NCBI GenBank assembly: GCA_029259655.1
Contig: JAJDET010000098.1
Location: forward strand, 1 to 40,290
DNA length: 40,290 nt
Reading direction: 5' to 3'
Source of the DNA: Planctomycetota bacterium
GTDB lineage: Bacteria; Planctomycetota; UBA1135; GCA-002686595
Shown: piece by piece, positions 23,650 to 30,413 of the stretch
Layout of the letters: each line of letters begins with the position of its first letter
Numbering within the stretch: position 1 is the first letter of the stretch
Translations under genes and position numbers: made by a program
Notes under the pieces: model-generated
What the model was told of the DNA's origin: nothing
The model's database searches: none
What the model saw: only the letters and a program-made list of their open reading frames with translations

Positions 23650-24096
23650 CTAGGCGTCCACGAGGTAGCCCCAGGCACGGCCGTCACTACCCGATGCGCC
23701 GTTGTCGACATCGACAACGTCCCCCGCATTCGCCGTGAGCCCCGGTGGAAGGGGACGGACGGTGGGCTCGGTTGGGTCATTCCCGGAACCGTTGTAGGTC
23801 CGCAGCTCGGTGGCGCCGTTTATCTTGAGAGCCGCACTCGATCCCGACCCCGATACTCGCCCAAGACCAGTCAGCACGAACAACTTGCCCGTGGGCACCG
23901 TGAAGGGAGCGCCTTCGCGAACGACAACAGCGTCCCGAGGGTCGTACTCGCCGCTTATGCTCACCGGCCCGACGATCGTGACACGCTGCGGCCCGGGGTG
24001 TGTCTGAGAGGCGCTCGTTGCCAGTAGCACCAAGGCTAGGCCCGCGGCACCGGTCAGGGCCGACAGAGGGTGGGTCTCGAACCGAATACTACGCAT
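23650..24096 (-). CDS. Secreted hypothetical protein, paralogue B
   Basis: A 148-residue protein from ATG 24096, with the same CAAGGAGGAGTC leader as paralogue A. The anchor is IRFETHPLSALTGAAGLALVLLATSASQT. The beta domain has VTIVGPVSI, AVVVREGAPFTVPTGKLFVLTGLG, AALKINGATELRTY, VRPLPPGLTANAGDVVDVD and ends in the shared DGRAWGYLVDA. It differs from A mainly in the middle loop (SGSGSSAALKING against GKDGGKNSVELSVDG). Probably a small periplasmic or surface beta-sandwich; the two might form a heteromer or be variants. 39 bases separate the genes, so one transcript is likely. Confidence 0.75.
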   Translation of the reverse strand: MRSIRFETHPLSALTGAAGLALVLLATSASQTHPGPQRVTIVGPVSISGEYDPRDAVVVREGAPFTVPTGKLFVLTGLGRVSGSGSSAALKINGATELRTYNGSGNDPTEPTVRPLPPGLTANAGDVVDVDNGASGSDGRAWGYLVDA

Positions 24097-24254
24097 GACT
24101 CCTCCTTGGGTTGGGGGAGCACAGTAGCGAGAGCACCCCGGTTGGCGTAGAAGTCGGGCTGCCGGGAACGTCTCCGGGTCGCTCCCGTAGGCGGGGCCGT
24201 CTCCCAGCGGCCCGTCCCGGCCTTCATCGAATCTGGGATCACGGCCTGGGAGGC

Positions 24255-25289
24255 GTGTGCATCGTGCTCTTCGGTACCGGCTGTTTCGTCTACTACAGGA
24301 ACTGGTCCAATCTCCAAGCCTCGTTCCCCCTCGAGGAGTTCGCGGGGGTCCACGACGATGAGGTTCGAGGTGTGCTCAAGACGGTCCTCCTCAAGTGGGC
24401 CGAGGACCATCCCGAGGAGATCGCGTCCTGGAGACCTGATGGTGGGGTCGTAGAAACGAGGGAGCCCCCCCCACGGGAGAAGTGGAAGATCCCCGACCCG
24501 AGCAGCATCAACGAGTACCTAGAAGTCGAGTCTGGGAACAAGGGGCCTGTACCGACCCTCATTGACGTGTGGGACCTCGCGGGTTGGTACAGTGACAACC
24601 GTGGGCCACGCAAGTGGCCGAGGCTCTATGTGCTCCCTGGGCCTGGCAGGATGCACTTCATCCACGATGCGGAGGACGATGAGACCGGGCCCCTGATAGC
24701 CGGTGCCCTTCGCGCCCACTTCGAAGCGGAATGGGTGGACGCCGAGTTCGCCACCTTCCCGAAGGCGCAGCTGTCTCGTGAACGCCAACTCGCGGGACGC
24801 CAGTACATCCGTGACGCTCGGAGGTCGATGGAAGGAGATCCCGATCCTTGGTGGCAGAACCTCGTCTTCCCAGCCTTGGACGGCATCCTGGCTGATCTCG
24901 CATCACGTGTCCCGGCTTCACTCGCCACAAGAGAGCCCAATCGTGGAGAGGACCCTGAGCTGCCTCTGGAAGCATTGGAAAAGCTCTATGGCCTTCGTGA
25001 GGCGGAGAGCCAATTGACGGATCAAGAAGTAGCGACCCAGGGTGACGTTGCACAGTCGATCAATGAGTCCCGCCGAGGAATGGGTTGGCACGATTCTCTG
25101 TCAGCAGATGCTGTGGGCGCAACATTCAGGCGCTTGCAGGAGAAGAAGCGCGACCTTGTGAGGAAAGTCGGCCGGGGCTGGACTCTAGGGAGGGGTGGAA
25201 AGACGCTCCTCGGAACGGGCGAGGATTGGGTCGCTGCTCAGCGATCGCTGAAGTCCCGCGAGGAATCAACGACACCCCCTCGGGGTTGA
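24255..25289 (+). CDS. Hypothetical element protein, possibly 5'-truncated
   Basis: The frame is open from TTG 24111, but that start overlaps the leader of the minus-strand neighbour and has no ribosome site. GTG 24255 or GTG 24264 (GGGAGG 10 bases before the latter) are better, giving about 341-344 residues. The N-terminus VCIVLFGTGCFVYYRNW is hydrophobic. The main domain has EVRGVLKTVLLKWAEDHPEEIASW, TLIDVWDLAGWYSDNRG and RMHFIHDAEDDETGPLIAGALRAHFEAEW. The C-terminus (residues about 240-335: LEALEKLYGLREAESQLTDQEVATQ, MGWHDSLSADAVGATFRRLQEKKRDL, GRGWTLG) looks like a winged-helix DNA-binding end. I recognise no family. Position just before the putative initiator gene suggests a role in element maintenance. 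Confidence 0.55.
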   Translation: MCIVLFGTGCFVYYRNWSNLQASFPLEEFAGVHDDEVRGVLKTVLLKWAEDHPEEIASWRPDGGVVETREPPPREKWKIPDPSSINEYLEVESGNKGPVPTLIDVWDLAGWYSDNRGPRKWPRLYVLPGPGRMHFIHDAEDDETGPLIAGALRAHFEAEWVDAEFATFPKAQLSRERQLAGRQYIRDARRSMEGDPDPWWQNLVFPALDGILADLASRVPASLATREPNRGEDPELPLEALEKLYGLREAESQLTDQEVATQGDVAQSINESRRGMGWHDSLSADAVGATFRRLQEKKRDLVRKVGRGWTLGRGGKTLLGTGEDWVAAQRSLKSREESTTPPRG

Positions 25290-25394
25290 TCACGACACCC
25301 TCCGAGACTCCCTAGAGTGCCAGTATCCGGCACGTACGGCCGAAAGCGGCCAATCATCGTGCACATCACGACACCCCAAGATGCTGGGTGTCGT
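25269..25394. promoter_or_regulatory. Iteron-like ACGACACC repeats and a 9-bp inverted repeat
   Basis: ACGACACCC occurs directly at 25269, 25292 and 25368. The last copy pairs with GGGTGTCGT at 25386-25394 (perfect 9-bp inverted repeat, 9-base loop). Two of the copies share the longer ATCACGACACC. A GGCCG-AAAG-CGGCC hairpin lies at 25338-25351. The position upstream of a winged-helix gene fits an operator or replication iterons. The inverted pair alone could also act as a terminator, although no clean T-tract follows. Confidence 0.5.
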
Positions 25395-25464
25395 CTTTCG
25401 CGCGCGTGAACCGTCGTGGCTGTCATCTGGTGGGATTAGATCGCCAGCGGCCTCCTAGGGCCTG

Positions 25465-26565
25465 GTGATTGCACGACGCCTCGATACTCCGAGACTCTGT
25501 CCCAAGACCCTCCGCGACGGGTTCTCGCGGGGCCGCGTCGAACGCCCGCGTACGGACGCGCTCCCCATTGCGATCCTGAAGCGGTTGGATCCGCTTTCGC
25601 GGGGTGCACGACTCACCTACGCGGCCCTAACCCACCTGGGCAGCAACCCTCACGGGGCAGTATTCGCCCGTCGGGCAGCGATCGCGGAGAAGCGGAGTGA
25701 ACTTGGGGCGCCCAGTACAGGCAACAGCCACCGCACGATTTCGGAGCATCTTGGCAGGTTGCTGGACGCGGCCCTTCTTGTGCGCTTGACACGCCGCGCC
25801 GAACGGTCCGACGGGAAACGGACGTGGTATCCCCTGGTTCTGCTACTGGGGTACAGCCCCACGGTCGATTCGATGGTCGGCCTCTCGGTCGAGGTCTGTA
25901 TGCGACTCGCCTGGGGGGCAGAGGGCATCAGAGGCGCAATCGAAGAAGGCACACTCGAGGTCCCTCCCTGCATACCCGGACCGCTGATCGACCCCAAGAA
26001 CCGGCGACGTGGTCGGCGACCGATCCGGCTGGACCAGTGCCTACCCCCACTGCGTCGCCGCACGTGCAACGGCATCCCGTACGACAACCGCGCCCGTCAC
26101 GAGGCTCTCCTGCAAGAGATCCGGCCCGGCTGCCTAGAGCTGCTGACCCCCTCTCTTCAGGTGTGCCGTTTCTTGGCAGACCAGAACTCAGAGAGGGTCC
26201 CCTCCAGGTCCCCCGATTCCGCCCCCCCCGTGGCGGGATGTCCTTCCGCCCCTGTCGGGACGGACTGTACCAGCGAAGCCAGGAACGAAAGGAACGGCCA
26301 ACCGCTGACTGCCGGTCGTACCCTCGGGACCGACTGCACCAGCTGGACTGAGAACGCCTCCACGAACGGTAGCCCGCTGGTTTCCGGTAGCAGGTCCTCC
26401 GAGGAGGGCTGTGCCAGCGAGACTGCGAACAGCTCCGCGAGCGGCAGTGCGAGTAGCCACTCCTCCCGTCAAAGCCCTCTTCGACAGTCCGCGCGTGAGC
26501 GCGGGACATCCCGTGCGCCAGCGCGGAAGCCTCCTCGTCCAGGGAGGGGAGGAGAGCAGGGATGA
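25465..26565 (+). CDS. Winged-helix DNA-binding protein, candidate replication initiator or regulator
   Basis: A 366-residue protein from GTG 25465. Residues about 35-125 (AILKRLDPLSRGARLTYAALTHLG, VFARRAAIAEKRSELG, NSHRTISEHLGRLLDAALLVRLTRR, KRTWYPLVLLLGY) form a winged helix-turn-helix of the type in plasmid and element replication proteins and in MarR-like folds. A middle helical region is rich in Arg. The last 120 residues are low complexity and built from about three imperfect 25-residue units (GTDCTSEARNERNGQPL, GTDCTSWTENASTNGSPL, EGCASETANSSASGS). The stop overlaps the next ATG (ATGA). Iteron-like repeats lie just upstream. An initiator role is inference; it could be a transcriptional regulator. 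Confidence 0.6.
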   Translation: MIARRLDTPRLCPKTLRDGFSRGRVERPRTDALPIAILKRLDPLSRGARLTYAALTHLGSNPHGAVFARRAAIAEKRSELGAPSTGNSHRTISEHLGRLLDAALLVRLTRRAERSDGKRTWYPLVLLLGYSPTVDSMVGLSVEVCMRLAWGAEGIRGAIEEGTLEVPPCIPGPLIDPKNRRRGRRPIRLDQCLPPLRRRTCNGIPYDNRARHEALLQEIRPGCLELLTPSLQVCRFLADQNSERVPSRSPDSAPPVAGCPSAPVGTDCTSEARNERNGQPLTAGRTLGTDCTSWTENASTNGSPLVSGSRSSEEGCASETANSSASGSASSHSSRQSPLRQSARERGTSRAPARKPPRPGRGGEQG

Positions 26566-26849
26566 GCAGCCAGTCCCTCTACCGCTTCCTCCGGCCCCTG
26601 AAGCAGGCCGGCATCGTGCTTCTGTCCTCCACGCGGCCAAACATCGTTGGCTTCCTGAAGGAGGGCCTCGAGTCTGACGACGACCGAACGGAGTGGATCC
26701 GAATGGTGATCTACGTGGTCAGAGTCCGAGACGTGCGGATCCCTGGGGCTTACATCAAGAAGCTCGCGGACGAACACGTCCACATGCCCCTGACCCCCGC
26801 TGAGCTCGAACTCTACAAGCGTTCCCGAGAGGAGAGGCAGCGGTCGTGA
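26562..26849 (+). CDS. Small hypothetical protein in the replication/excision block
   Basis: A 95-residue protein whose ATG overlaps the previous TGA and whose own TGA overlaps the next GTG, so it is locked into a translationally coupled set. The sequence LYRFLRPLKQAGIVLLSSTRPNIVGFLKEGL, then DDRTEWIRMVIYVVRVRDVRIPGAYIKKLADEHVHMPLTPAEL, is mixed alpha/beta with a basic, Glu-rich end. No family is recognised. Coupling to the winged-helix protein upstream and the excisionase-like protein downstream suggests a helper in replication or recombination. Confidence 0.65.
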   Translation: MSSQSLYRFLRPLKQAGIVLLSSTRPNIVGFLKEGLESDDDRTEWIRMVIYVVRVRDVRIPGAYIKKLADEHVHMPLTPAELELYKRSREERQRS

Positions 26850-27169
26850 GAGACCTCGACCATTACCTTCGCTGTCTTGTCCGCGATGAGGTGAGCGAGT
26901 TGCTAGAGGGGTACCTTGAGGCTCTCGAGGACAGGCTGGTGGCGCGGCTCGTCGAGGCGTTCGCTGAGAAGGCACCACCCGCGGGGGATGCCTTTGACCA
27001 ACTCCTGACCCGTAGGGAGGTGGCGGAGCGGCTGGGCATCGACTACCGGACTGTGCCCCGGCTCGTCCAAGCCGGCGACATCCCTCGGCCCGTCTCGGTC
27101 GGCAAGCGCCAGCGTTGGAGGAAGGGCGATCTTCCCGGAGCCGTCGCGCAGGGGGATCAGTCGTGTTGA
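26846..27169 (+). CDS. Excisionase/AlpA-like helix-turn-helix protein
   Basis: A 107-residue protein from GTG 26846 (GAGAGGAG upstream). An N-terminal acidic helical part (RCLVRDEVSELLEGYLEALEDRLVARLVEAFAE) is followed by LLTRREVAERLGIDYRTVPRLVQAGDIPRP, then VSVGKRQRWRKGDLP. The latter is the MerR-type HTH of excisionase/AlpA proteins, which bend DNA at att sites. Together with the integrase 360 bases downstream, this makes it the probable recombination-directionality factor. The added N-terminal helix (about 50 residues) is longer than in minimal Xis proteins and could mediate oligomerisation. Confidence 0.75.
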   Translation: MRDLDHYLRCLVRDEVSELLEGYLEALEDRLVARLVEAFAEKAPPAGDAFDQLLTRREVAERLGIDYRTVPRLVQAGDIPRPVSVGKRQRWRKGDLPGAVAQGDQSC

Positions 27170-27242
27170 GCCGCCCCACGGACACACGGCTCCCTGGACA
27201 GCCCCTCCTCCGAACGTATCGGATGAAGGGTTCGGCCCCACC

Positions 27243-27282
27243 TTGCTTTCTGCCTGACAGAACCATATTGTGCCTGACACAA
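27243..27282 (+). promoter_or_regulatory. Promoter with two palindromic operators upstream of the RHH-like gene
   Basis: A possible -35 TTGCTT (27243-27248) and -10 TATTGT (27266-27271) are separated by 17 bases. Overlapping them are two 15-bp palindromes, TTCTGCCTGACAGAA (27248-27262) and TTGTGCCTGACACAA (27268-27282), 20 bases centre to centre. They differ at one position per arm, in a compensatory C/G swap that keeps each palindrome. A dimeric repressor binding both sites, perhaps the RHH-like product itself, would block transcription of it and the integrase. Confidence 0.6.
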
Positions 27283-27315
27283 TGGAAGTTGCCATCGACA
27301 TCAGAGGAGGAGCGC

Positions 27316-27534
27316 ATGGCCAAACGACAACGTGAGGCCCGTCCGAAGGGACGCCCGCCCATCGCGGGCAGGGCGCGGCTGGAGAAGGTCACGCTCAGGC
27401 TCCACGCCGATGAAGTCGCGGCACTCAAGCAGCACGCGCGGCTCAACGGACAGCCGTACACCCGGTTCGCAGTCTCCGTCCTGGAGAATTCGGGCGTGCT
27501 CAAACGACCGGCACAGCGCAGGAGCAAGCGATGA
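27316..27534 (+). CDS. Ribbon-helix-helix-like DNA-binding protein
   Basis: A 72-residue protein from ATG 27316 with GAGGAGG 5 bases upstream; the longer open frame from 27115 overlaps the previous gene and lacks a site. After a basic leader (KRQREARPKGRPP) comes LEKVTLRLHADEVAALKQHARLNGQPYTRFAVSVLEN, the beta-helix-helix pattern of Arc/CopG/MobC-like proteins. The stop overlaps the integrase ATG (ATGA), so integrase synthesis is coupled to it. Such proteins repress their own promoter by binding short repeats or palindromes; two palindromic sites are present upstream. Likely the integrase regulator. Confidence 0.7.
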   Translation: MAKRQREARPKGRPPIAGRARLEKVTLRLHADEVAALKQHARLNGQPYTRFAVSVLENSGVLKRPAQRRSKR

Positions 27535-28949
27535 GTCGAAAGCCGGGCAGGGGCCGCATTCGTCGAGGGCGTCGAGGGGGCCGCTGGGTGTACCTTGGCG
27601 ATTGGAGCGACGCTGCGGGCCGACGCCACCGCGAAATCCTCGCGGGTGACAGGGAGACCGCGCAGCGCATCCTCGAGGCGAAGATCCGGGAGCGAGACCT
27701 CGAGCGAGAGGGAATTGTCACGGGGCGTGGGCGCGAGGTGCTACTGGTGGATCTCAGCCGGGAATACACCGAGGACCTGGACAGCCGATGCAGCCCAGCC
27801 CACGTCAAAGAGGTCCGCCGACAACTCAAACGCCTCTTCACCGAGCTGCGACTCACGCGCGTCCGCGACGTGGATCCGGTAGCCTTCGAACGCTGGAGAC
27901 GTAGAAGGCTCCGCACCGTCGCTCGCGCCACCGTCAACAAGCAGCTCGCAGCCTTGGGCGGAATGCTCAAGTGGGCGCGGGGTCGCCGACTCATCGGGTC
28001 CAATCCTCTGGAAACGGTCCACGCGCTGCCCGAGGGCGAGGCGTACCAGACGCGTCCGCGTCGGGCGCTGACCGCAGACGAGACCGACAGGCTCATCGCT
28101 GCTGCGCTGGCCGACGACAGGAACGAGGCCGAACGCAAGGCTGCCGTGCGTACAATCGTCGGCGGTAGCAAGGGGCGGCGATACGCGGAGCGACCGCGAG
28201 CTGCCCGCGTGCCACAGGCGGCACTATGTCTCGCGCTCCTGGAGACGGGCGCGCGTTGGGGCGAGTTGACGAGTGTGACGTGGGCGGACCTCGACATCGC
28301 CGGCCGCTCCCTGACGCTACGAGCCGAGACGACGAAGGGAAAGCGCGCGCGGAGGATCTTCTTCCACCCCGAGTCTCCGACCCTGGCAGCACTCCAGGCC
28401 CTTCCTGAGGCTCACCACCGCGTCCTGGGGCGGATGCCTAGACAGGCCGCCCCGATCTTCCTGACGCCCACCGGGCATCCCTGGACGGATCAGGACCGCG
28501 CGAACGCGCGCCGGACCTTGTACCGGCTCCTGAAAGCCGCGGACATCCAGCGCGTGGACGACTTCAACCGCCGGATCGACCTGCACGCCCTGCGGCACTC
28601 CGCGCTCACTCGTCGAGCCGGGCACATGGACCCTTACTCTCTCCAACTCTTCGCCGGGCATCGCGATCCGCGGACGACCGAACGCTACCTGCACGCCCGT
28701 GACGAGCAGGTTCGGAGCGCGTCCGACAAGGTTCCCCCTCTTAGGATTCCGCAGCCCCAGGAGCACGCAGAACCCCGCGAGGCAATCGGTGGCAGCGCCA
28801 ATTGTGGCAGCAAACTGGCACCGCATACGCGCGCGGCCCGCAAGGGCGCGCAACCTCCCGACCCAACTTCGGACACTAGCGGAGGTTGTGGTGGGGTGAG
28901 TGAGGGGACTCGAACCCCCGACCCCCAGATCCACAATCTGGTGCTCTAA
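27531..28949 (+). CDS. int: Tyrosine recombinase (integrase) of the element
   Basis: A 472-residue phage-type integrase. The N-terminal third (AKIRERDLEREGI to VKEVRRQLKRLF) is the arm/core-binding region, and the catalytic domain follows with all family residues: Arg242 (TGARWGEL), Lys269 (TTKGKRARR), His352-x-x-Arg355 (HALRHS), His377 (AGHRDPRTTE) and Tyr386 (ERYLHA). The last 19 residues, from GGVSEGTRTP onward, are encoded by attR and run antisense into tRNA-His, ending at a TAA inside the tRNA; this tail is an artefact of insertion and would differ in the excised circle. The ATG overlaps the RHH-like stop. It integrates and, with the excisionase-like protein, excises the element at tRNA-His. 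Confidence 0.95.
   Translation: MSRKPGRGRIRRGRRGGRWVYLGDWSDAAGRRHREILAGDRETAQRILEAKIRERDLEREGIVTGRGREVLLVDLSREYTEDLDSRCSPAHVKEVRRQLKRLFTELRLTRVRDVDPVAFERWRRRRLRTVARATVNKQLAALGGMLKWARGRRLIGSNPLETVHALPEGEAYQTRPRRALTADETDRLIAAALADDRNEAERKAAVRTIVGGSKGRRYAERPRAARVPQAALCLALLETGARWGELTSVTWADLDIAGRSLTLRAETTKGKRARRIFFHPESPTLAALQALPEAHHRVLGRMPRQAAPIFLTPTGHPWTDQDRANARRTLYRLLKAADIQRVDDFNRRIDLHALRHSALTRRAGHMDPYSLQLFAGHRDPRTTERYLHARDEQVRSASDKVPPLRIPQPQEHAEPREAIGGSANCGSKLAPHTRAARKGAQPPDPTSDTSGGCGGVSEGTRTPDPQIHNLVL
28790..28824 (+). repeat. Right putative integrase arm-type sites
   Basis: TGGCAGCGCCA at 28790-28800 and TGGCAGCAAACTGGCACCGC at 28805-28824. The second matches the left-end site 13437-13456 at 18 of 20 bases. 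Both lie 66-101 bases inside attR, within the integrase reading frame. Confidence 0.5.
28891..28936. repeat. attR: 46-bp copy restoring the tRNA-His 3' half
   Basis: Identical to attL (13259-13304). It spans the encoded CCA end (28892) to the 5' edge of the anticodon loop (28936). The rest of the tRNA continues to 28969 on the chromosome side. Confidence 0.95.
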
Positions 28950-28969
28950 CCACCTGAGCTACACTCACC
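28892..28969 (-). tRNA. tRNA-His (GUG)
   Basis: A complete cloverleaf on the minus strand. An encoded extra G at -1 (28969) pairs with discriminator C73 (28895), the hallmark of tRNA-His. The acceptor stem is GTGAGTG/CACTCAC. The D-arm is GCTC/GAGC, the anticodon stem CCAGA/TCTGG with loop TTGTGGA (anticodon GTG), and the T-loop TTCGAGT. The CCA end is encoded (28894-28892). It is the target of the integrated element, which supplies its 3' half. Confidence 0.97.
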
Positions 28970-29108
28970 ATGCCGGGAGCCGCGGGGAGCGGCTGCCGTG
29001 CGGCCGGAGAGGATCGGAGGCGGGCGGGGAGATGTCAAGGGCGGCCGGTGGCGCCCCGGGGAGCTCGCGATTTGGGATCGGGCGCGCAGGCGTCGATAGA
29101 GAGGGACG

Positions 29109-29873
29109 ATGCGCAGGATCATCCTCGGACTCGCCCTGGTCGCGGGCTGCGTCGCTCCCACGATCTCGACCCGCCAGCGGATCGGCGCGCTCTCGATCGA
29201 CGGGGACGTCGGCGTCTCGACCACCGGCGGCGGCGCCACCTCGAGCGCCGACGGGCTCGGGTTCGAGCGCGACGACGAGGTGTTCCAGCCTCGCTTCGAC
29301 ATCGACTGGGCCGGGACCCACCTCGCCCTCAACGTCTTCCAGAGCCGGCACGCCGGCAACGGGATCGCCGAGAGCGACCTGAACCTGGTGCCGGGCGGCG
29401 ACACGATCTTCGCCGGCGACCTGGTGCGCTCCGACCTCGACCTGATGCTGTCGACCCTGGCGCTGACCTTCGACGTCGTACCGACCGACTTCGTCGACGT
29501 CGGGATCGGTATCGGGCTCGGCGCCTTCGAGTACGACGCGTTCCTCGAAGCACCGCTGACGGGCAGCGTCATCTCCTCGGACGAGACCTTCCCCATCGGG
29601 TTCGTCGCGACGCGCGGCGTCGTGCGGCTCGGGAAGCTCGCCTTCGAGGCCGACGTCAACGTGCTCGAGTACAGCTACGACGACGACGACCTGCGCTACC
29701 TCGACCTCGACCTCGCGCTCGCCTACCGCTTCTTCGTGCAGGTCGGCTTCGCCGAGGCCGTCATCGGCTACCGCCTGCTCTCCACCGACTTGTCCTACGA
29801 CGATGGCGACGGCGAGGTGGACGCCGACCTCGACTACGACGGCGTCTACCTCGGGTTCACGGTCGGGCTCTGA
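29109..29873 (+). CDS. Outer-membrane beta-barrel-like lipoprotein
   Basis: A 254-residue protein from ATG 29109. The signal RRIILGLALVAGC ends in a lipobox Cys14. The mature sequence consists of alternating hydrophobic strands with acidic turns (LALNVFQSRHAG, LMLSTLALTFDVVPTDFVDVGIGIGLG, FIGFVATRGVVRLGKLAFEADVNVL, YLDLDLALAYRFFVQVGFAEAVIGYRL) and ends YDGVYLGFTVGL. It looks like a small 8-stranded outer-membrane barrel with a terminal aromatic/Leu strand. No ligand can be inferred. It is the first host gene right of the tRNA, with 139 bases between them. Confidence 0.8.
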   Translation: MRRIILGLALVAGCVAPTISTRQRIGALSIDGDVGVSTTGGGATSSADGLGFERDDEVFQPRFDIDWAGTHLALNVFQSRHAGNGIAESDLNLVPGGDTIFAGDLVRSDLDLMLSTLALTFDVVPTDFVDVGIGIGLGAFEYDAFLEAPLTGSVISSDETFPIGFVATRGVVRLGKLAFEADVNVLEYSYDDDDLRYLDLDLALAYRFFVQVGFAEAVIGYRLLSTDLSYDDGDGEVDADLDYDGVYLGFTVGL

Positions 29874-29897
29874 TACCTTTGGGGTGAGGCGCTCCCC

Positions 29898-30413
29898 ATG
29901 GCAGCCCCCGAAACCCCGAGCCCCCCGAACGAACCGACCGAAGAGGACCCCGAGAAGGCGAAGCCCGCACCCGAGGACTTCGTCTACTACCGGGAGTCCG
30001 AGGACGAGGCCGAGTGGGACCGCCGCTGGGGCGCGGAGGAGTCGCACAGCTGGGGCGACGTCGACGAACAGCACTGGTCGAAGACGCGCGGCGACCGGAA
30101 CGACGAGGTCCTCGACTACTACCGCCGCCGCTCGAAGGCGCCGGGCGTCGCCGAGGGCGGCGCGTCGCGCAACCAGTACTGCATGGAGTGCGACGGCGTC
30201 ATCCCGCTCTCCTACTCCCAGATGGAGCCCGCGCAGAAGAAGAAGCAGAACTGCCCCCACTGCGGCGCCACCCTGGAGGGACGCATCCACCGCATGTTCA
30301 ACTGGGTCGAGATCGACCAGCCCCACGAAGGCGACGTGCGCGCGTTCCTGCCCTTCCTGATCGGCGGCGGACTGCTGCTCGCCGCCGGCGTCTGGTTCCT
30401 CTTCTTCCGATGA
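29898..30413 (+). CDS. Zinc-ribbon protein with C-terminal transmembrane helix
   Basis: A 171-residue protein from ATG 29898. The first 90 residues are acidic and hydrophilic (PNEPTEEDPEKAKPAPEDFVYYRES, WDRRWGAEESHSWGDVDEQHW). A zinc ribbon follows with two CxxC pairs, YCMECDGVIPLSY and QNCPHCGATLEG (about residues 95-130), and the protein ends in one TM segment, LPFLIGGGLLLAAGVWFLFF. It is a tail-anchored protein with a cytosolic zinc domain. Its TGA overlaps the ATG of the ThiF-like gene (ATGA), suggesting co-expression. The exact role is unknown. Confidence 0.75.
   Translation: MAAPETPSPPNEPTEEDPEKAKPAPEDFVYYRESEDEAEWDRRWGAEESHSWGDVDEQHWSKTRGDRNDEVLDYYRRRSKAPGVAEGGASRNQYCMECDGVIPLSYSQMEPAQKKKQNCPHCGATLEGRIHRMFNWVEIDQPHEGDVRAFLPFLIGGGLLLAAGVWFLFFR

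Larger units (their letters stand above)
13259..28936. mobile_element. Integrated genetic element at the 3' end of tRNA-His
   Basis: The element is bounded by a 46-bp perfect direct repeat (13259-13304 and 28891-28936) that corresponds to tRNA-His from the anticodon loop through the CCA end. The offset, and thus the excised circle, is 15,632 bp. A tyrosine integrase abuts the right repeat, in the usual order HTH (excisionase-like), RHH-like, integrase, att. Cargo comprises a type IIG-like restriction-methylation enzyme, a DUF5681-like/zinc-ribbon pair, a two-TM protein, two secreted propeller proteins, a lipoprotein, two paralogous secreted proteins and a putative replication/regulation block. 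No conjugation, relaxase, capsid or terminase genes are seen, so it is a non-conjugative island or satellite. Codon use and GC in the restriction gene differ visibly from the host flanks. Confidence 0.93.

Noticed and set aside
24111-24254. TTG-started N-terminal extension of the 24255 gene
   Set aside because: It overlaps the leader of the neighbouring gene, lacks a ribosome site and the residues are Arg/Pro-rich as expected of non-coding GC-rich DNA.
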